Source: CAZOJJ01 sp964580105
Lineage (GTDB): Bacteria; Bacteroidota; Rhodothermia; Rhodothermales; Rubricoccaceae
Reading direction: 5' to 3'
Assembly (NCBI GenBank): GCA_964580105.1
Contig: CAZOJJ010000093.1
Span: 1-6,256, forward strand
Length of the DNA: 6,256 nt
Shown here: positions 1 to 5,828 of the stretch, piece by piece
Numbering within the stretch: the first letter of the stretch is position 1
How the letters are laid out: the number at the start of each line of letters is the position of its first letter
Position numbers and translations under genes: made by a program
The notes under the pieces: generated by a model
What the model was told of the DNA's origin: nothing
What the model saw: only the letters and a program-made list of their open reading frames with translations
Database searches by the model: none

Positions 1-54
1 GCCCCGCGAGGCGGAGGAGCCCCGCGAGGCGGAGGAGCCCCGCGAGGCGGAGGA
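1..54. repeat. 18-bp tandem repeat, three perfect copies
   Basis: The 18-bp unit gccccgcgaggcggagga occupies 1-18, 19-36 and 37-54 without a mismatch. The window edge coincides with the start of the first copy, so the true copy number may be higher. Read on the minus strand in the frame of the putative fliP start, each unit encodes LLRLAG. Changes in copy number would therefore lengthen or shorten the signal-peptide core by six residues without shifting the frame. Confidence 0.9.
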
Positions 55-70
55 GGCGGCGCTTATCCAT
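1..70 (-). CDS. fliP: FliP, flagellar export gate protein, N-terminal fragment (signal peptide only)
   Basis: An ATG at 70-68 opens a frame that runs off the window, giving 23 residues. It begins MDKRR and continues as three copies of LLRLAG. A basic n-region followed by a Leu/Ala-rich stretch is what a cleavable Sec signal peptide looks like, and FliP is a flagellar export-gate membrane protein known to be made with one. The start overlaps the fliO stop by 8 bp (ATGGATAA), which suggests translational coupling; only a weak AGG lies upstream. fliP directly after fliO is the usual order in flagellar operons. The hydrophobic core is odd: it is an exact three-fold repeat with an Arg every six residues, and the repeat may continue past the edge. 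The name rests on gene order and signal-peptide character, because no FliP-specific motif falls inside the window. Confidence 0.6.
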   Translation of the reverse strand, partial: MDKRRLLRLAGLLRLAGLLRLAG

Positions 71-644
71 GAGCCTGTGGCGTCTGCACGTGGCGGAGGA
101 GGGCCGCGAAGTCCGGCATGCCCGCGCCCGCCTCGGTGGCGTCGAGGCCCACCGGCGCCTCGTCGGCGTCGTAGCGACGGAGGAGGCTGACGCCGCCCTG
201 GGCGAGGCCGAGGAGGAGCACCTCGTCGCCCACGCGCACGAGGCGGAGGCTCTGCCCCGGCGCCAGTACGAGGCTGCCCAGCGGCGCCATCGGCAGCGCG
301 TCGTCGCTCGCTTCCGTCCCCGGCCGGCGTTTGCGGAGGTAGAGCGCCCCCGCGCCGCCGCCGACGAGCAGCAGCAGGGCGAGCACGTTGCCCGGCCGGA
401 GGAGGCTGCGCGAGGGCCGCGTGGCGACTTCGCCGAGGCGTTCGGCCGTGGCGAAGCCGGCGCGATCGGGCAGGCGCTCGTCGGCGAGGGCCGAGCGGGA
501 GGGCGCGGAGGGCGCGGGCGGGGCCGAAGGGGCGAGCTGGAGGGCCAGCCAGAGCACCAGCAGCCCGGCCCCGAAGAGGACGGCGCGGCGCCACGGGGTC
601 AGCGGGCGGTGCGCCGCGGGGGTGAGGGAGGGCAGGCGGAACAT
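63..644 (-). CDS. fliO: FliO, flagellar biosynthesis protein (export apparatus assembly factor)
   Basis: This 193-residue protein fits the FliO family, small membrane proteins that help assemble the FliP ring of the flagellar export gate. A first hydrophobic segment lies at about residues 21-39 after a basic stretch (WRR), and a second at about 86-103 followed by LRKRR, a positive-inside stop-transfer signal. An Ala/Pro/Ser-rich linker lies between them. The C-terminal region (about 121-158) carries the family's small domain, with LVLAPGQSLRLVRVGDEVLLLGL and then a GVSLL turn, like the usual pattern of a glycine-containing beta hairpin ending in LLG and I/V-LL. Two hydrophobic segments are more than the single one of many FliO proteins; the first could be a signal peptide. 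The ATG at 644 is the only ATG before the first segment. It has no Shine-Dalgarno sequence and lies just 18 bp after a terminator-like T tract. The gene precedes fliP with an 8-bp overlap. Confidence 0.82.
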   Translation of the reverse strand: MFRLPSLTPAAHRPLTPWRRAVLFGAGLLVLWLALQLAPSAPPAPSAPSRSALADERLPDRAGFATAERLGEVATRPSRSLLRPGNVLALLLLVGGGAGALYLRKRRPGTEASDDALPMAPLGSLVLAPGQSLRLVRVGDEVLLLGLAQGGVSLLRRYDADEAPVGLDATEAGAGMPDFAALLRHVQTPQAHG

Positions 645-662
645 CGTGCCGGAGGCAGCGGC

Positions 663-720
663 AAAAAAGAGGGAGCCGATGCCGGAACGGGGCGAAATCC
701 GCCCTTCCCGGCACCGGCTC
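663..720 (-). terminator. Rho-independent terminator-like hairpin between fliN and fliO
   Basis: Positions 673-685 and 708-720 form a 13-bp stem. In minus-strand RNA every position pairs, with one G·U wobble; in plus-strand RNA the same position would be an A·C mismatch, so the stem favours minus-strand transcription. An inner 5-bp GC stem (690-694 with 700-704) closes a 5-nt loop. On the minus strand the outer stem is followed by CCTCTTTTTT (672-663), a classic U tract. It lies 57 bp after the fliN stop and ends 18 bp before the fliO ATG, so it could end fliMN transcripts, act as an attenuator for fliO-fliP, or protect a 3' end. Confidence 0.75.
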
Positions 721-728
721 CCCGATTT

Positions 729-764
729 GCCAAAAGGATGCCGCCCGCCAAAAGGATGCCGCCC
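729..764. repeat. 18-bp tandem direct repeat, two perfect copies
   Basis: The unit gccaaaaggatgccgccc is present at 729-746 and again at 747-764 without mismatch. It lies in the non-coding gap between the fliN stop and the terminator-like hairpin. It is AT-richer than its surroundings because of the AAAA runs (TTTT on the minus strand). It could be a protein-binding site pair or a simple slippage duplication. Confidence 0.85.
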
Positions 765-777
765 GGCCCCGCCGGCC

Positions 778-1671
778 TCAAGCCATCGTGGAGCGCGGCT
801 TCGGCTGCGTCGAGAGGCTGGTGACGCGCACGCCGAACTGCTCGTCGATCACGACGGCCTCGCCCTCGGCGATGAGCCGGCCGTTGGCGTAGACCTCCAG
901 CGGCTGGCCGACCAGCTTATCCAGCTCGATCACGCTGCCGGTGGTGAGGCGCAGCACGTCGGCGAGGGGGAGCCGCCGGCGCCCGAGCTCGACGGTCACC
1001 TCCAACTCGACGTCCGAGAGCAGCGTGAGATCGGGGAAGCCGCTCGCCCCGTCGCCGCCGACGATGTGCTCGCCGCCGAGGTCCGAGAACGTCACGGGGG
1101 CCACCTCGACGGATGCGACGGAGGGGGCCGCCGTCGGTGCCGAGGCGGCCGGTGCCGAGGCGGCCGGAGCCGGGGCCGCCGCGGGGGCTGCCGCGGGCAG
1201 AGCCGCTTCCGAGAGGAAGACGGCGCCCTGGAGCGCGCCCCCAGCGTGGGCCAGCGAGAAGGGGAACCGCCACACGGGAGGCGGGATGTGCGCCAGCGCC
1301 TGGGCGTCGGCGAGGCGGAAGGCGACGTCCGGCATCGCCAGGCCCCCTGCGGCGAGGTGGGTGCGCAGCGCGCCGAAGGCCTGACCGGCCGCCTCGCCGA
1401 GCAGGTCGCCCGCCGCGGTGCGGGGGACGGGGCCGCCGAGCATGGCGTGGGCGAGGGCGTCGACCCACCCGTTGTCCAGGACGACGGCGAAGGGCGGGGC
1501 GCCCGCGGGCTGCCCGAGGAGGAGCGCGGCGCCCGCCAGCGAGGGTGGGGCTTCGGCACGGGCCGGGGTGCCGGCGTCGAGCCGGGCGCCGGCACCCAGG
1601 AGGGTGCCGAAGAACGAGCGGAGGGCATCCTGGGCCCCCTCGACGAGGGGACGGAGCGAGTCAGCGGTCAT
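778..1671 (-). CDS. fliN: FliN/FliY-type flagellar motor switch protein with extra N-terminal domain
   Basis: This 297-residue protein is more than twice the usual FliN length (about 140 in enterics). The last 85 residues (about 213-286) are a SpoA/FliN domain: DLTLLSDVELEVTVELGR, then RLPLADVLRLTTGSVIELDKL and an EGEAVVIDEQFGVRV end. This domain forms the C-ring base and the docking site for export chaperones. Residues about 1-155 form a separate globular region with the pattern ALLLGQPAG, WVDALAHAMLGG and DLLGEAAGQAFGAL. It resembles the CheC/CheX-like fold found in FliY proteins, but where CheC phosphatases have D/S-x3-E-x2-N this protein has D89-x3-E93-x2-G96, so phosphatase activity looks unlikely. 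An Ala/Pro linker (about 157-186) joins the two parts and contains a 15-bp tandem duplication. The gene overlaps fliM by 11 bp. The ATG at 1671 has no Shine-Dalgarno sequence. FliN identity is firm; the CheC-like assignment is by pattern only. Confidence 0.88.
   Translation of the reverse strand: MTADSLRPLVEGAQDALRSFFGTLLGAGARLDAGTPARAEAPPSLAGAALLLGQPAGAPPFAVVLDNGWVDALAHAMLGGPVPRTAAGDLLGEAAGQAFGALRTHLAAGGLAMPDVAFRLADAQALAHIPPPVWRFPFSLAHAGGALQGAVFLSEAALPAAAPAAAPAPAASAPAASAPTAAPSVASVEVAPVTFSDLGGEHIVGGDGASGFPDLTLLSDVELEVTVELGRRRLPLADVLRLTTGSVIELDKLVGQPLEVYANGRLIAEGEAVVIDEQFGVRVTSLSTQPKPRSTMA
1136..1165. repeat. 15-bp tandem repeat inside the fliN linker
   Basis: The unit ggtgccgaggcggcc occurs at 1136-1150 and 1151-1165 without mismatch. 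In the fliN frame it encodes part of the repeated Ala-Ser-Ala-Pro-Ala linker (protein residues about 169-180). Being in frame, it alters only the length of a flexible segment. Confidence 0.85.
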
Positions 1672-2683
1672 GGTCTGCGAGGGATGGGAGGTCGGGGGCG
1701 TCCGGCGTCGCGGTCACGTCGAGGATGCGGAGGGCGCGCTGCTTGCCGGCCGTGCCGGCCACGGCCGTGAACTTCTCCTGTTTGTCGATGAACACCTGGA
1801 TGGGTTCGGTGGTGCGCCGATGCAGCGGGATCACGTCGCCGACCTGGAGGGCGGCGATGTCGTGGATCGAGAGGCGGGTGCGGCCGAGTTCGGCGCGCAG
1901 CTCCACCTCCAGCGCGCGGAGGCCCTCCTCGTAGCGGGCGCGGACCTGCGGGGCCACCTCCGTACGGGTCCCGGAGATCCAGCGCTGCATGCCCGTCCGG
2001 CCGAGCACCTGCTCCAGCAGGAGGTAGGGGTAGCAGATGTTGAGGAAGGAGCGGCGCCCCTGCACGCGCATCTCGAAGGCGGCCACCATCGCCGGCTCCA
2101 TGCTGGGGAGGATCTGGATGAACTCGGCGTTGCTCTCGAAGGCGACCTCCTCCAGGTGCAGCTCGTGCGCCTGCTTCCAGGCCACCTCCAGCTCGTTGAA
2201 CGCCTTCCGCACCACCCGGCTCATGATGCGCTGCTCGATCTTCGACACCTCGCGGTTGTTGTCGACGAACTGCCCGGCCCCGCCGAAGAGCTTCTCGACG
2301 GTGTAGATCACGAAGTCGGGGTCGAGCTCGAAGATGAACTGGTAGCCGAGCCCCTCGGCCTTCCCCACGTAGAGCGCCGAGGGGGAGGCGCTGGAGGCGA
2401 CGTACTCCGAGTAGAGCACCTGGTCGACGGCCGTGAGCGTGATCTCGACCATCGTGCGGAGCTGGGTCGAGAGGTAGACCGAGACGTCGCGGGCGAACAG
2501 CTCGTGGACGTACTGCAGCACCCGCATCTGCTCCTGCGAGAAGAGCCGGGGCCGCTTGAAGTTGTACGGGCTGACGCGCTTGCGCACGTCCTCGGCCGCG
2601 CGGGCCTCGAGGTCCGCCTCGTCAACGCCTCCCTGCGCGTTGAGCAGGAAGTCGATCTCGTCCTGGTTGAGCGTACGGGCCAT
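1661..2683 (-). CDS. fliM: FliM, flagellar motor switch protein
   Basis: FliM sits in the cytoplasmic C-ring, binds phosphorylated CheY and sets motor rotation together with FliG and FliN. The 340-residue length is normal for the family. At the N-terminus LNQDEIDFLL (5-14) is the CheY-P-binding segment. The NFKRPRLFS motif (41-49) follows a linker. The middle domain (about 50-240) has LSTQLRTMVEI (71-81), LFGGAG (132-137), the GG-containing loop that contacts FliG, and REVSKIEQRIM (144-154). A C-terminal SpoA domain (about 255-325) carries ELRAELGRTRLSIHDIAALQVGDVIPL and mates with FliN. No key motif is missing. The ATG at 2683 directly precedes the binding segment, so the start is secure despite the lack of a Shine-Dalgarno sequence. 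A sigma-54-like element lies about 55 bp upstream, and the gene overlaps fliN by 11 bp. Confidence 0.96.
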   Translation of the reverse strand: MARTLNQDEIDFLLNAQGGVDEADLEARAAEDVRKRVSPYNFKRPRLFSQEQMRVLQYVHELFARDVSVYLSTQLRTMVEITLTAVDQVLYSEYVASSASPSALYVGKAEGLGYQFIFELDPDFVIYTVEKLFGGAGQFVDNNREVSKIEQRIMSRVVRKAFNELEVAWKQAHELHLEEVAFESNAEFIQILPSMEPAMVAAFEMRVQGRRSFLNICYPYLLLEQVLGRTGMQRWISGTRTEVAPQVRARYEEGLRALEVELRAELGRTRLSIHDIAALQVGDVIPLHRRTTEPIQVFIDKQEKFTAVAGTAGKQRALRILDVTATPDAPDLPSLADHDR

Positions 2684-2923
2684 GCGGGGTGGGGCTGCGC
2701 GTCGGCGGATGGGGAGCCGAGCAGCGCGCGCCTAGACCAAGCAGCGTGCCAAGGCGGGAGGGGAGCGAGAAGGTGGAGGGAAGCGGGGCGGCGGAGCCGA
2801 GGCGGAAGCGGTGCCGCACGGGCAGCGGCAAAGCTTTCCGGTCGAGCCCGGCGTGAGCGCGGAGCTCCTCCTCCGTTATCGGCACGAATCGCGCGCCCGA
2901 AGGGCGAGCGCCGAAAGGCCCGG
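2684..2923. other. Intergenic region between cheB and fliM
   Basis: This 240-bp gap separates the chemotaxis block from the switch block and is by far the longest non-coding stretch. Besides the sigma-54-like element it holds a small GC hairpin (about 2895-2907, stem CGCCC/GGGCG) just after cheB that has no U tract and so is a poor terminator. It also holds GCCGATAA on the minus strand (2883-2876), identical to a flagellar sigma-28 -10 box but without a matching -35 box. Minus-strand composition turns pyrimidine-rich (CT/CCT runs) between about 2750 and 2800. I see no convincing gene in it. Confidence 0.6.
2737..2751 (-). promoter_or_regulatory. Candidate sigma-54 (-24/-12) promoter for fliM-fliN
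   Basis: The minus strand reads TGGCACG-CTGC-TTGG. Against the RpoN consensus TGGCACG-N4-TTGC this matches at 10 of 11 fixed positions with exact GG-to-G(C) spacing; the one mismatch is the C at -12, here a G, normally a well conserved base. A start site near 2725 would give a leader of about 42 nt before the fliM ATG. Sigma-54 control of flagellar switch genes is known in several phyla, but no activator site is recognised here. Confidence 0.42.
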
Positions 2924-3985
2924 CTACGCGTTCGCCGGGGCCGGCGCCGCCCGGCTCCCCAGGGCCGCCGTCAGGGTTTCGGCGAGGGCGTCGAGGGGGA
3001 CGGCGGCCTCCGCCAGCCCGGCCTCGGCGACGGCGCGGGGCATCCCGTAGACCACGCACGACGCCTCGTCCTGGGCCAGAACGTGTCCGCCTCGTTCGCG
3101 GACGTGCCGCGCGCCCGCCAGCCCGTCTTTGCCCATCCCGGTCATGACCAGCGCGACGACGCCCCGTCCGTAGACCTCGGCGGCCGACCGGAAGAGCTCG
3201 TCGGCCGCCGGACGGTGGAGCAGCGCCGCCGGCTCGGGCGAGAGCACGGCCTCGACGGTGCCGCGCGCCGAGGCGCGGAGCGTGAGGTGCTCGCCGCCCC
3301 GCGCGAGAACCACGCGGCCGGGCACCAGCGCCAGGCCCGGCTCGGCCTCGCGCACGTCCAGCGCGCTGCTCGCGTCGAGCCGGCGGGCCAGCGAGCGGGT
3401 GAAGTGGGGCGGCATGTGCTGCACGATGGCGATGGGCACCGGAAACGAGGCCGGCAGCGCCGGGATGAGCGCCTGGAGGGCGAGCGGCCCGCCCGTCGAG
3501 ATGCCGACGACGAGCACCCGCGCGTCGGGGAACCGGAGCGGCGCGGGCCTCGGCGGCGCCGCCCCGGGGGCAGGGCGGAGGGGCCGCCGCCGCGCCCGGG
3601 CCGCCTGGCGGACTTTCTGGTGCAGCTCCGACTCGATCTTGGTGATGGACGTGGAGATCCGCGCGTGCTCCTTCGGGATGAAGTCGAAGGCCCCGGCCGC
3701 GAGGGCCTCGACGGTCGTCGCCGCCCCCTCCTGCGTGAGCGACGAGATCATGAGGACGGGCCGGGGGGCCTCCCGGATGAGGTGGCGCAGCGCCGTGAGG
3801 CCGTCCATCCCCGGCATCTCCACGTCGAGCGTGACCACATCGGGGTCGAGGGCGCGCACCTGCGCCAGGGCCTCCTCCCCGTCGCGCGCCGTGCCGGCGA
3901 CCTGGATGTCGGGCGCACGCTCGAGCATGAGCGCGATCGCCTTGCGCACGAACGCGGAGTCGTCGACGACGAGGACGCGGATCAT
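2924..3985 (-). CDS. cheB: CheB, receptor methylesterase/glutaminase response regulator
   Basis: CheB removes methyl groups from chemoreceptor glutamates (and deamidates glutamines) when phosphorylated by CheA, giving adaptation. The 353-residue length is typical. The receiver domain (1-about 120) has the acidic pair D8-D9, phospho-acceptor D54 in TLDVEMPGMDG, S81 and K105. A basic and proline-rich linker (about 129-152) follows. The esterase domain (about 155-340) has GISTGG with nucleophile S163, QHMP with H190 and MTGMGKDG with D287, the complete Ser-His-Asp triad, plus the QDEASCVVYGMPRAV motif (305-319). The start is the ATG at 3985, which overlaps the cheA stop as ATGA and begins exactly at the receiver strand MIRVLVVDDS; the frame stays open far upstream but there it only shadows cheA. 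Tight overlap implies translational coupling so that kinase and esterase levels match. Confidence 0.96.
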   Translation of the reverse strand: MIRVLVVDDSAFVRKAIALMLERAPDIQVAGTARDGEEALAQVRALDPDVVTLDVEMPGMDGLTALRHLIREAPRPVLMISSLTQEGAATTVEALAAGAFDFIPKEHARISTSITKIESELHQKVRQAARARRRPLRPAPGAAPPRPAPLRFPDARVLVVGISTGGPLALQALIPALPASFPVPIAIVQHMPPHFTRSLARRLDASSALDVREAEPGLALVPGRVVLARGGEHLTLRASARGTVEAVLSPEPAALLHRPAADELFRSAAEVYGRGVVALVMTGMGKDGLAGARHVRERGGHVLAQDEASCVVYGMPRAVAEAGLAEAAVPLDALAETLTAALGSRAAPAPANA

Positions 3986-5778
3986 GAGCGGGCGCCGGTG
4001 AGGTCCACCCCGGGCGCGTCGGTGCGGGGAGCCGGTCCGTCGGCATCCCTCCGGCTCCGCCCGAGCAGGCCGCCGAGGTCGAGCACCATCACGACGCGGC
4101 CGTCGCCGAGGATGGCGGAGCCGGCGATGCACGGGGGCCGCTTGAGGAAGTCGCCGAGCGGCTTGATGACGATCTCCTTCTGCCCGACGAGCGCGTCCAC
4201 GAGGAGGCCGACGCGGTGGTGGCCCACCTCGACGACGACGGCGAACTCCTGCCGCTCGGGCGGGGCGTAGCCGGCCACGGCGAGGGCGCGGCCGAGGCGG
4301 AGCAGCGGCACGACGGCCTCGCGGTGGCGGAGCACCGCCCGGCCGTGCACGGTGGTGCGGGCGGTGGTGCGGGCGGCCGGGTCCAGCTCCACCACCTCGT
4401 CCACGGCGTGGAGCGGGACGCCGAACGTCTCGTCGCCCACCCGCACGAGCAGGCTCTGGATGATGGCCAGCGTCAGCGGCAGCTTCAGCGTGAACCGCGT
4501 GCCGGCGCCCGGCGTGGACTCGATGGTGACGGAGCCGTTGAGGCGGGTGAGGTGCGTCTTCACCACGTCCATGCCGACGCCGCGCCCGGAGAGCTGGCTG
4601 ACCTGCCGGGCCGTGCTGAAGCCGGGGCGGAAGATGAGCTGGAGCGCCTCGGTCTCGGTCATCTCGGCCGCCTCGCGCGCCGTGATCAGCCCCCTCTCGA
4701 CGGCCTTCGCCGTGAGCGCCTCGGGGTCGATGCCGGCCCCGTCGTCTTCGACGACGAGGAGGACGTGGTCGCCCTCGTGGGCGGCGGCCAGCCGCACCGT
4801 CCCTTCGGCGGGCTTCCCGCGCGCCGTGCGCGTGGCGGCGTCTTCGACGCCGTGGTCGACGGCGTTGCGGACGAGGTGAACGAGCGGGTCGGCCAGTTCC
4901 TCGGTGAGCGACTTGTCGAGCTCCGTCTCTTCGCCTTCGAGCACGAGCCGGATCTGCTTGCCGACGTCGGCGGCGAGGTCGCGGACGAGGCGGGGGAAGC
5001 GGGCGAAGACGCGGCCGATCTGCACCATCCGCGTGCGCATGACGGCGGCCTGCAGCTCGGTCGTGACGAGGTCGAGCTGGGCCGTGGCGCCGCGCACGTC
5101 GCGGAGCGTCTGCGGCTCGGCAGCGTCGGTCCCGGCATCCGCGAGCAACTGGAGCAGGCGGTTCCGGCTCAGCACGAGCTCGCCGACGAGGTCCATGAGC
5201 GCGTCGAGGCGGTCCACCGGCACGCGGATGGTTTCCCCCCCGCCGGTGCGGGGCGTGGCCGAGGTGCCGCCGGGCTGCGCCTCGCGGGCCGGCGCCTCCG
5301 GCTCGTCGAGGGCCGCGTCGTCCGTGCCCACCTCGTCGAGGGCCGCGTCGTCCGTGTCCGCCTCGGGGAACGGTGTGCTGCCTTCGGAGAGAGCCTTGAG
5401 CCGTGTGAGGACGGGGCCGAGTTCGACGGGCTCGATGGCCCGGTCCTCGATCTGCCGCACGAGCGCGCGCATCTGGTCGAACGCGGCCAGGAGCGTGTCG
5501 AGGGTGCCGGGCTGGACGGTGAGGGTGCCGCGCCGGAGCCGGTTGAGCACGTCCTCGAAGTGGTGGGCCAGCTCCGTGAGCTGCTCCAGGCCGAGGAAGC
5601 CCGCCATCCCCTTGATGGTGTGGACGGACCGGAAGACCTGGTCGACGAGGGCGGGCGCGGGGGCGCGCTCGAGCAGGAGGAGGTCGTTGTCGAGCCCTTC
5701 GAGGAGCTCCCGCGTTTCCACGAGGAAGCTCTCGACGATCTCCTGCATGTCGTCGGCGAAGAGGGCGTCGGCGGCCAT
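3982..5778 (-). CDS. cheA: CheA, chemotaxis histidine kinase (no P2 domain)
   Basis: CheA autophosphorylates in response to receptor arrays and passes the phosphate to CheY and CheB. The P1/Hpt domain (about 8-128) carries H53 in SVHTIKGMAGFLG. P3 dimerisation (about 183-245) has VDRLDALMDLVGELVLSRNRL. The P4 kinase domain has its N box HLVRNAVDHG (301-310), G1 box VEDDGAGID (343-351), F box FRPGFST (383-389) and G2 box GRGVGMDVVK (398-407). The P5/CheW-like domain runs from about 437 to 575. At 598 residues it is shorter than the 654 of E. coli because P1 and P3 are joined by only about 55 residues, leaving no room for P2, the CheY/CheB docking domain. That linker is acidic and contains two TDDAALDE-type repeats. 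The ATG at 5778 follows a tandem-repeat gap and has no Shine-Dalgarno sequence. The N-terminus (ADALFADD) resembles the tails of the neighbouring CheZ-like protein. Confidence 0.96.
   Translation of the reverse strand: MAADALFADDMQEIVESFLVETRELLEGLDNDLLLLERAPAPALVDQVFRSVHTIKGMAGFLGLEQLTELAHHFEDVLNRLRRGTLTVQPGTLDTLLAAFDQMRALVRQIEDRAIEPVELGPVLTRLKALSEGSTPFPEADTDDAALDEVGTDDAALDEPEAPAREAQPGGTSATPRTGGGETIRVPVDRLDALMDLVGELVLSRNRLLQLLADAGTDAAEPQTLRDVRGATAQLDLVTTELQAAVMRTRMVQIGRVFARFPRLVRDLAADVGKQIRLVLEGEETELDKSLTEELADPLVHLVRNAVDHGVEDAATRTARGKPAEGTVRLAAAHEGDHVLLVVEDDGAGIDPEALTAKAVERGLITAREAAEMTETEALQLIFRPGFSTARQVSQLSGRGVGMDVVKTHLTRLNGSVTIESTPGAGTRFTLKLPLTLAIIQSLLVRVGDETFGVPLHAVDEVVELDPAARTTARTTVHGRAVLRHREAVVPLLRLGRALAVAGYAPPERQEFAVVVEVGHHRVGLLVDALVGQKEIVIKPLGDFLKRPPCIAGSAILGDGRVVMVLDLGGLLGRSRRDADGPAPRTDAPGVDLTGARS
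5302..5356. repeat. 30-bp-period direct repeat in the cheA P1-P3 linker
   Basis: A 25-bp stretch at 5302-5326 recurs without mismatch at 5332-5356, a 30-bp period. In the cheA frame it encodes two successive 10-residue units with the core TDDAALDE (protein residues about 142-159). It adds acidic charge to the linker where a P2 domain would otherwise lie. Confidence 0.85.
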
Positions 5779-5815
5779 GGGTGCGGGCTGGCAGGGTGCG
5801 GGCTGGCAGGGTGCA
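5779..5815. repeat. 15-bp tandem repeat (about 2.4 copies) between cheZ and cheA
   Basis: The unit gggtgcgggctggca fills 5779-5793 and 5794-5808 perfectly, and its first six bases recur at 5809-5814. The repeat abuts the cheA ATG and fills most of the 50-bp gap to the cheZ stop. The minus-strand leader is therefore a CCC/GCA-rich repeat with no Shine-Dalgarno sequence. Confidence 0.88.
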
Positions 5816-5828
5816 GGCGGAAGGGCGC

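Noticed and set aside
1..54. Spacer-free tandem repeat as the edge of a CRISPR array
   Set aside because: The units are directly adjacent with no spacers, and they translate as an in-frame hexapeptide repeat.
729..764. The two TTTTG words in the 18-bp repeat as a Bacteroidota-type promoter (TTTG ... TAnnTTTG)
   Set aside because: The spacing is 18 bp instead of the about 25 bp needed between the two TTTG words, and the -7 box lacks its A (TCCTTTTG).
69..824. Long plus-strand open frames opposite fliO and fliN, up to several hundred codons
   Set aside because: High GC leaves antisense frames free of stops. Their translations are Arg/Gly/Ala-rich low-complexity sequence with no domain, while the minus-strand frames encode clear flagellar proteins.
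2622..2885. Possible 87-codon minus-strand gene from a GTG at 2885 in the cheB-fliM gap
   Set aside because: The first 30 residues look somewhat protein-like (EEELRAHAGLDRKAL), but the rest turns Pro/Ser/Arg-rich and runs 62 bp into fliM in another frame. There is no start signal or family I recognise.
2895..2907. Small GC hairpin just after cheB as an intrinsic terminator
   Set aside because: The stem is only five pairs with a 3-nt loop and is not followed by a U run, so it would not terminate on its own.
1418..4270. A 950-codon plus-strand frame covering fliM, cheB and part of cheA
   Set aside because: It is the mirror of three well supported minus-strand genes and shows no recognisable protein; its length reflects base composition only.
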